Shown here: piece by piece, positions 47,201-56,200 of the stretch
Layout of the letters: every line of letters begins with the position of its first letter
Numbering within the stretch: position 1 is the first letter of the stretch
Source: Fragum whitleyi
Lineage: Eukaryota > Mollusca > Bivalvia > Cardiida > Cardiidae
NCBI GenBank assembly: GCA_948146395.1
Contig: OX411545.1
Span: 20,715,526-20,779,525, forward strand
DNA length: 64,000 nucleotides
Reading direction: 5' to 3'
Notes under the pieces: model-generated
Seen by the model: only the letters and a program-made list of their open reading frames with translations
Told to the model about the DNA's origin: nothing
The model's database searches: none
Made by a program: the position numbers and the translations under genes

Positions 47201-50200
47201 CAGGTTGATTGGGCTAAAAATATGGCCTCTAGAGTGTCCACAAGGTTTTTCTAAGATTTGACCCCGTGACCTAGTTTTTGACCCCAATTGACCCAATTTC
47301 AAACTTGTCCGAGATTTTATCAAGATAAACATTCTGACCAATTTTGAGGTTGATTGGGCTAGAAATATGGCCTCTTGAGTGCCCACACGGTTTTTCTAAG
47401 ATATGACCCTGTGACCTAGATTTTGAACCCAGTTGACCCAATTTCGAACTTGTCCAAGATTTCATCAAGATATTCATTCTGACCAGTTTTCTGGTTGATT
47501 GGGCTAAAAAAATATGGCTTCTAGAGTGTCCACAAGGTTTTTCTAAGATTTGACCCCGTGACCTAGTTTTTGACCTCACTTGACCCAATTTCGAACTTGT
47601 CCAAGATTTCATCAAGATATTCATTCTGACCAATTTTCAGGTTGATTGGGCTAAAAATATGGCCTCTAGAGTGTCCACAAGGTTTTTCTAAGAATTGACC
47701 CCGTGACCTAGTTTTTGACCCCACTTGACCCAATTTCGAACTTGTCCGAGATTTCATCAAGATATTCATTCTGACCAATTTTCAGGTTGATTGGGCTTAA
47801 AATATGGCCTCTAGAGTGTCCACAAGGTTTTTCTAAGATTTGACCATGTGACCTAGTTTTGGACCCCACTTGACCCAATTTCGAACTTGTCCGAGATTTT
47901 ATCAAGATAATCATTCTGACCAATTTTCAGGTTGATTGGGCTAAAAATATGGCCTCTAGAGTGTACACAAGGTAAATGTTGACGACGCACAACGCACAAC
48001 GGACGACGGACATCAAGTAACCCCAAAAGCTCACCTTGAGCACTTCATGCTCAGGTGAGCTAAAAATGTGGCCTCTAGAGTGTCTACAAGGTTTTTTTCT
48101 AAGAATTGACCCTGTGACCTCATTTTTGACCCCACTTGACCCAATTTCGAACTTGTCCGAGATTTGATCAAGACAATCATTCTGACCAAATTTCGAGTTG
48201 ATTGGGCAAAAAATATGGCTTCTAGAGTGTCTACAAGGTTTTTCTAAGATTTGACCCCTTGACCTCATTTTTGACCCCACTTGACCCAATTTTGAACTTG
48301 TCCGAGATTTCATCAAGACAATCATTCTGACCAAATTTCAGGTTGATTGGGCAAAAAATGTGGCCTCTAGAGTGTCTACAAGGTTTTCATAAGAATTGAC
48401 CTTGTGACCTTATTTTTGACCCCACTTGACCCAATTTCAAACTTGGGCGAGATTTCATCAAGACAATCATTCTGGCCAAATTTCAGGTTGATTGGGCTAA
48501 AAATATGGCTTCTAGAGTGTCTACAAGGTTTTTCTAATGTTTGACCCCGTGACCTAATTTTTGACCCCACTTGACCCAATTTTGAACTTGTCCGAGATTT
48601 TATCAAGATGATCATTCTGACCAAATTTCAGGTTGATTGGGCAAAAAATGTGGCCTCTAGAGTGTCTACAAGGTTTTTCTAAGAATTGACCCTGTGACCT
48701 CATTTTTGACCCCACTTGACCCAATTTCGAACTTGTCCGAGATTTGATCAAGACAATCATTCTGACCAAATTTCGGGTTGATTGGGCAAAAAATATGGCT
48801 TCTAGAGTGTCTACAAGGTTTTTCTAAGATTTGACCCCGTGACCTCATTTTTGACCCCTCTTGACCCAATTTTGAACTTGTCCGAGATTTCATCAAGACA
48901 ATCATTCTGACCAAATTTCAGGTTGATTGGGCAAAAAATGTGGCCTCTAGAGTGTCTACAAGGTAAATGTTGACGACACACGACGGACGACAGACATCAC
49001 GCGACCACAAAAGCTCACCTTGAGCACTTCGTGCTCAGGTGAGCTAAAAAGGGTTTGGCCGGGGCAAAGCCCAAACATGACCCCAGGGTCTTGATATGAA
49101 CAAACTTGGTAGAGGTCCACTAGATGATGCTACATACCAAATATGAAAGCTGTCTGCCTTCTGGTTTCAGAGAAGAAGATTTTTGAAGATTTTCATTTTT
49201 TTACCCTTTGTGCTCATAAGAGATAAAGGGATGCACCCGGGTGGAGCCCAAATATGACCCAAGGGTCTTCTTATGAACAAACTTGGTAGAGGCCCACTAG
49301 GTGGTGCTACACACCAAATATTTAAGCTGTCTGCCATCTGGTTACAGAGAAGAAGATTCTTAAAGAGTTTCACTCTGTGATTCTATGTAACAAAAGGGCC
49401 ATGGTGGCCCTTAATCGCTCACCTGAATTAACAATCTTAAAATGTTTTTCTAAGATTTGACCCCATGACCTAGTTTTTGACTCCATTTCCGAGATTTCAT
49501 CAAGATAATCATTCTGACCAATTTTCAGGTTGATTGGGCTAAAAATATGGCCTCTAGAGTGTACACAAGGTTTTTCTAAGATTTGACCCTGTGACCTAGT
49601 TTTTGACCCCACTTGACCCAATTTCGAACTTGTCCGAGATTTCATCAAGATAATCATTCAGATTAATTTTCAGGTTGATTGGGCTTAAAATATGGCCTCT
49701 AAAGTGTCCACAAGGTTTTTCTAAGATTTGACCCCATGACCTAGTTTTTGACCCCACTTGACCCAATTTCGAACTTGTCCGAGATTTCATCAAGATAATC
49801 ATTCTGACCAAGTTTCAGGTTGATTGGGCTAAAAATATGGCCTCTAGAGTGTCCACAAGGATTCTCTATAATTTGACCCCGCAACCTAGTTTTTGACCCC
49901 ACTTGACCCAATTTTGAACTTGTCCGATATTTCATCAAGATGATGATTCTGACCAATTTTCAGGTTGATTGGGCTTAAAATATGGCCTCTAAAGTGTCCA
50001 CGAGGTTTTTTCTAGATTTGACCCTGTGACCTAGATTTTGACCCCAGTTGAACCAATTTCAAATTTGTCCGAGATTTCATTAAGATAAACATTCTGACCA
50101 ATTTTCAGGTTGATTGGGCTAAAAATATGGCCTCTAGAGTGTCCACAAGGTTTTTCTAAGATTTGACCCTGTGACCTAGTTTTTGACCCCACTTGACCCA

Positions 50201-53200
50201 ATTTCGAACTTGTCCTAAATTTCGTCAAGATAATCATTCTGATTAATTTTCAGGTTGATTGGGCTAAAAATATGGCCTCTAGAGTGTCCACAAGGTTTTT
50301 CTAAGATTTGACCCCGTGACCTAGTTTTTGACCCCAGTTGACCCAATTTCGAACTTGTCCGAGATATCATCAAGATAATCATTCTGACCAATTTTCAGGT
50401 TGATTGGGCTAAAAATATGGCCTCTAGAGTGTCTACAAGGTAAATGTTGACGACACACGACGGACGACAGACATCACGCGACCACAAAAGCTCACCTTGA
50501 GCACTTCGTGCTCAGGTGAGCTAAAAAGGGTTTGGCCGGGGCAAAGCCCAAACATGACCCCAGGGTCTTGATATGAACAAACTTGGTAGAGGTCCACTAG
50601 ATGATGCTACATACCAAATATGAAAGCTGTCTGCCTTCTGGTTTCAGAGAAGAAGATTTTTGAAGATTTTCATTTTTTTACCCTTTGTGCTCATAAGAGA
50701 TAAAGGGATGCACCCGGGTGGAGCCCAAATATGACCCAAGGGTCTTCTTATGAACAAACTTGGTAGAGGCCCACTAGGTGGTGCTACACACCAAATATTT
50801 AAGCTGTCTGCCATCTGGTTACAGAGAAGAAGATTCTTAAAGAGTTTCACTCTGTGATTCTATGTAACAAAAGGGCCATGGTGGCCCTTAATCGCTCACC
50901 TGAATTAACAATCTTAAAATGTTTTTCTAAGATTTGACCCCATGACCTAGTTTTTGACTCCATTTCCGAGATTTCATCAAGATAATCATTCTGACCAATT
51001 TTCAGGTTGATTGGGCTAAAAATATGGCCTCTAGAGTGTACACAAGGTTTTTCTAAGATTTGACCCTGTGACCTAGTTTTTGACCCCACTTGACCCAATT
51101 TCGAACTTGTCCGAGATTTCATCAAGATAATCATTCAGATTAATTTTCAGGTTGATTGGGCTTAAAATATGGCCTCTAAAGTGTCCACAAGGTTTTTCTA
51201 AGATTTGACCCCATGACCTAGTTTTTGACCCCACTTGACCCAATTTCGAACTTGTCCGAGATTTCATCAAGATAATCATTCTGACCAAGTTTCAGGTTGA
51301 TTGGGCTAAAAATATGGCCTCTAGAGTGTCCACAAGGATTCTCTATAATTTGACCCCGCAACCTAGTTTTTGACCCCACTTGACCCAATTTTGAACTTGT
51401 CCGATATTTCATCAAGATGATGATTCTGACCAATTTTCAGGTTGATTGGGCTTAAAATATGGCCTCTAAAGTGTCCACGAGGTTTTTTCTAGATTTGACC
51501 CTGTGACCTAGATTTTGACCCCAGTTGAACCAATTTCAAATTTGTCCGAGATTTCATTAAGATAAACATTCTGACCAATTTTCAGGTTGATTGGGCTAAA
51601 AATATGGCCTCTAGAGTGTCCACAAGGTTTTTCTAAGATTTGACCCTGTGACCTAGTTTTTGACCCCACTTGACCCAATTTCGAACTTGTCCTAAATTTC
51701 GTCAAGATAATCATTCTGATTAATTTTCAGGTTGATTGGGCTAAAAATATGGCCTCTAGAGTGTCCACAAGGTTTTTCTAAGATTTGACCCCGTGACCTA
51801 GTTTTTGACCCCAGTTGACCCAATTTCGAACTTGTCCGAGATATCATCAAGATAATCATTCTGACCAATTTTCAGGTTGATTGGGCTAAAAATATGGCCT
51901 CTAGAGTGTCCACAAGGTTTTTCTAAAATTTGACCCTGTGACCTAGTTTTTGACCCCACTTGACCCAATTTCGAACTTGTCCGAGATTTCATCAAGATAA
52001 TCATTCTGACCAATTTTCAGGTTGATTGGGCTAAAAATATGGCCTCTAAAGTGTCCACAAGGTTTTTCTAAGATTTGACCCCGTGACCTAGTTTTTGACC
52101 CCACTTGACCCAATTTTGAACTTGTCCGAGATTTCATCGAGATTATCATTCTGACCAATTTTCAGGTTGATTGGGCTAAAAATATGGCCTCTAGAGTGTC
52201 CACAAGGTTTTTCTAAGATTTGACCCCGTGACCTAGTTTTTGACCCCACTTGACCCATTTTCAAACTTGTCCGAGATTTCATCAAGATAAGCATTCTGAC
52301 CAATTTTCAGGTTGATTGGGCTAAAAATATGGCCTCTAGAGTGTCCACAAGAATTTTCTAAGATTTGACCCCGTGACCTAGTTTTTGACCCCACTTGACC
52401 CAATTTCGAACTTGTCCGATATTTCATCAAGATAATCATTCTGACCAATTTTCAGGTTGATTGGGCTAAAAATATGGCCTCTAAAGTGTCCACAAGGTTT
52501 TTCTAAGATTTGACCCCGTGACCTAGTTTTTGACCCCACTTGACCCAATTTCGAACTTGTCCGAGATTTCATCAAGATAATCATTCTGACCAATTTTCAG
52601 GTTGATTGGGCCAAAAATATGGCCTCTAGAGTGTCCACAAGGTAAATGTTGACGACGCACGACGCACGACGGACGACGGACATCAAGTAACCCCAAAAGC
52701 TCACCTTGAGCACTTCGTGCTCAGGTGAGCTAAAAAGGGTTGGGCCTGGGCAAAGCCCAAATATGACCCCAGGGTCTTGATATGAACAAACTTGGTAGAG
52801 GTCCACTAGATGATGCTACATACCAAATATGGAAGCTGTCTGCCTTCTGATTTCAGAGAAGAAGATTTTCATATTTTCACCCTTTTTGTTAAGGGTAAAG
52901 GGAAAGTTAAGGGTGGATTTCATTTATTTGAACAACTTTGGTAGAGCTTGACCCAAGGAACATCCCTGCCAAGTTTCATCAAGATTGGCGCACTGGTTTA
53001 GGAGGAGAAGATGTTTAAAGAAATTGTGGACGACGGACGACGCACGACGGACGACGCACGACTGACGACGGACATTTTACGATCCCAATAGCTCACCTTG
53101 AGCACTTCGTGCTCAGGTGAGCTAAAAAGTAAGGGGTTTCATATTTTTTAAGGAAATAGTTATTACATCAAGACAATGTACGGTTTACCATTTAATGATT

Positions 53201-56200
53201 CAAAACTGCTATAGATATTAAGATTGGATGGAGGAATTTACTACTGAAAGAATTTTGGCAAATCTGTTACTATAATATTAAGAACCCCAGACATGTAACG
53301 ATAACTTGCAATTTCAAAACGTATAATCTCACTATGTGTATTTTAAAGCTTTGTTTTTGATTGGAATATACTCACCTAGGTAATGTCAGTTTCCCTTTTA
53401 CATACTGGGGTACTTACAAAATAGTGATAATATAACAAATAATGTTTTGAGCTGTATTTTAAATCTTTCTGGGGTTTAATTTCTCGAGTTTAGGTAAAAG
53501 AAAACTCTTGACAGTATTGGCCATTTTCAGGGACTAAGCTAGCTCCCAAAATTAGGGAGAAGTGACTTCTCCCTCCAGCAGAATTAGGGAGAAGTTTGGA
53601 AATTTAGGGAGAAGTGAGAGAATTGATACTATGGAAGCAAGTCTTAACTGCAGTAAAAGTCATTTCATATAAAACAATTTAGTAGATGTATGTGTATTTA
53701 CTATTCTTATAATTGTGCTTACTGTGTAAAATGTTGGAAGACTTTCATGATGGAATAAATTTTAGAAATGGAAAAAAAGAGAATTTTTACACTCTCTATG
53801 GTCTCAATTAATGACAACATTAAAAATCTTAAAATCATTTAACTGATAAAAAGACCACCATGCAGTAGTAGTATCACTATCATCTGAACCTTCTTTTTCA
53901 TTTTTTATTCAAATTTTCAATGTGATGATTTTACAATGAGAATGAAATAGGATGAGAAAACAGATTGAAAATAATTGATTTATTATGGTTGAGTCTCTGT
54001 GAGTTTTGATGAGTAAAGGGTAAAGCTATTTTAAAGTAGCAGGTAGTACACAAATCCAGATACATGATTGTGTACTTAAATTGGTGTAGAGAGAGTTTAA
54101 ACTTTCGAACACTGTAAGCATGGGATAATTTGCTTCATTTTACAGTATTATTTGGCTCTGAATGGAATAATTACCTAACTAAGATAAGTTTTTTTTAAAG
54201 TATAAATCACTATTTTCTTTCTTGGTGTAGTCTAATGTACAACTAGAAAAGATTGAATGAGACATGTTTTTCCGATTATTCCCCAAATTTAGATTTTCAT
54301 TTGGCATTTTTGTGACAGTTATCAATATTATATAAGCATCATTTTATCATAGAAATCAAGGACCCCTTATCCATTTAAAAATGCAAAATCGAGCAAGTAT
54401 CTCAACAAATACTCTGGCCTGTGGCTGTCTTTTTAATTTATTTTGTGTGTTGATTTGTTATAATTTCGTGTTATCAAAGTCTGATATTTGCACAAAGAAC
54501 TGATTATGGAAACTCGGAAGTGGCTGTAAATAAACACTAGAAAGCCATGAATGGCTTGTGTCGCTCCACAGGCTTGAATTTCTTGTAATGGCAAATCTAA
54601 GTTTTGACTAGATTTTTAGATTTTTTGGGTTCTACTGATGTTGAAATGATTTTCAAAGTTTCCACTTTTATTACATATAGAGAAATGACCTCCACTCATA
54701 AAAGACATATTTTTCATCCAATGACAATAATTTTGGGCTGTATGATAATGGGTCACCTAAGGATCATACTTATGAAGTTTGATTGAACCCATAAGTTACA
54801 TTCTGAGATAAATGATTTTCAAAGTTTCCACTCTATAACATATAGAGAAATGACCTCTGCCCATAAAATACATATTTTTCATCCGATCACAATAATTTTA
54901 GGTAGACAGATAAAGGGTCACCCAAGGTTCATTCATGTAAAAATTGGTTGATATCTATCAGTTAGATTCTGAGAAAATGATTTTCAAAGTTTCCACTTTA
55001 TAACATATAGAGAAATGACCTCCGCCCATAAAATACACATTTTTCCTCTGATCACAATAAATTTTGGTAGACTGATAAAGGGTCACTCAAGGATTATTAC
55101 AGTAAAATTTGATTGATATCAATTGGTTAGATTCTGAGAAAGTGATTTCCAAAGTTTCCACTAAATAACATATAGAGAAATGACCTCCGCCCATAAAATA
55201 CACATTTTTCATCTGATCAATATAATTTTTGGTAGACTGATAAAGGGTCACTCAAGGATCATTTCAGTGAAAATTGGTTGATATCCATCACTTACTTTCT
55301 GAGAAAATGATTTTCAAAGTTTCCACTATATAACATATAGAGAAATGACCTCCGCCCATAAAATGCATATTTTTCATCCGATCTCAAAAATCTTTTGTAG
55401 ACTGATGAAGGGTCACACAAGGATCATTCATGTAAAATTTCATTGGTATCCATCTATTAGAATCTGAGAAAACTCACTTTTTACCATATTTGGAAATTAG
55501 CCACGCCCATTAAATCCATGTTTTTCATTGGATCAAAATTTCTTGAACAACTTTGAAAGAGGGTCACCCAAGGATCATTCCTGTGAAGTTTGGTTGAAAT
55601 TCATCCAGTAGTTTCTGAGGAGAAGATTTTTAAAGAAAAAGTTTACGACCGGACGCACGGACACACTGACGCACGGACGCACTGACGCACGGACGGACGC
55701 ACGACGGACACAACGCCATGACAATAGCCCCAATGGCTTTCAGCCAGTGGAGCTAAAAATAAGATTCTTGTTTCATAGAAAACCGTCCCAGGAATTTCAA
55801 ACTCACAACTTATTCAAACAAGCACAGTAAAAAAAAATCTTGATGAGAATCAAAATTACAATACTTTCTATGTTCCAGATGCATGTAAATCATGTCTTAA
55901 TGTGCGAATAATTAATCTCTTGTACAACTGACAATGTATTCATAATTTATTGATCAAGGCAAGCCTGTGTCCGAATACATGGCCACAGTATCAAGGGGGA
56001 AAATCTTCGTTATCTGATTTTAGCAAGTTACAAATCCGAGGGTCTTGCTATTTTGCTTCGAGTTAAAGTCCAAGTAATGAAGATAGAAACTTATGCAAGA
56101 CAATCGCATTTCAAAAGCAGATTATTATATTCTACTGATATTTATTCTTCTGCAAACTGTCTGACTGAGTTTTGGAGCACAGAAGACTGAAAATACTTGA

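Larger units (their letters stand above)
44913..53127 (-). mobile_element. Composite nested block of pearl/Helentron-like elements
   Basis: The outer element starts (reverse strand) with the hairpin AGCTCACCTGAGCACGAAG then TGCTCAAGGTGAGCT at 53089-53127 and ends GGTCCTCTTGTT at 44913. Its ~170-180-bp units contain CAGGGTCTTGATATGAACAA and CTGTCTGCCTTCTGGTTTC. Three 145-bp-repeat elements are inserted in it at the same place of the unit, after GATTCTATGTAAC, and one of these hosts a further copy. No gene lies inside; repeated 71-85-residue frames come from the 145-bp units. Confidence 0.8.

Noticed and set aside
46054..52593. Many 68-135-residue frames on - with [14 protein letters not shown] and [13 protein letters not shown]
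   Set aside because: Same 145-bp repeat read on the other strand; two sets are identical only because of the 1477-bp duplication.
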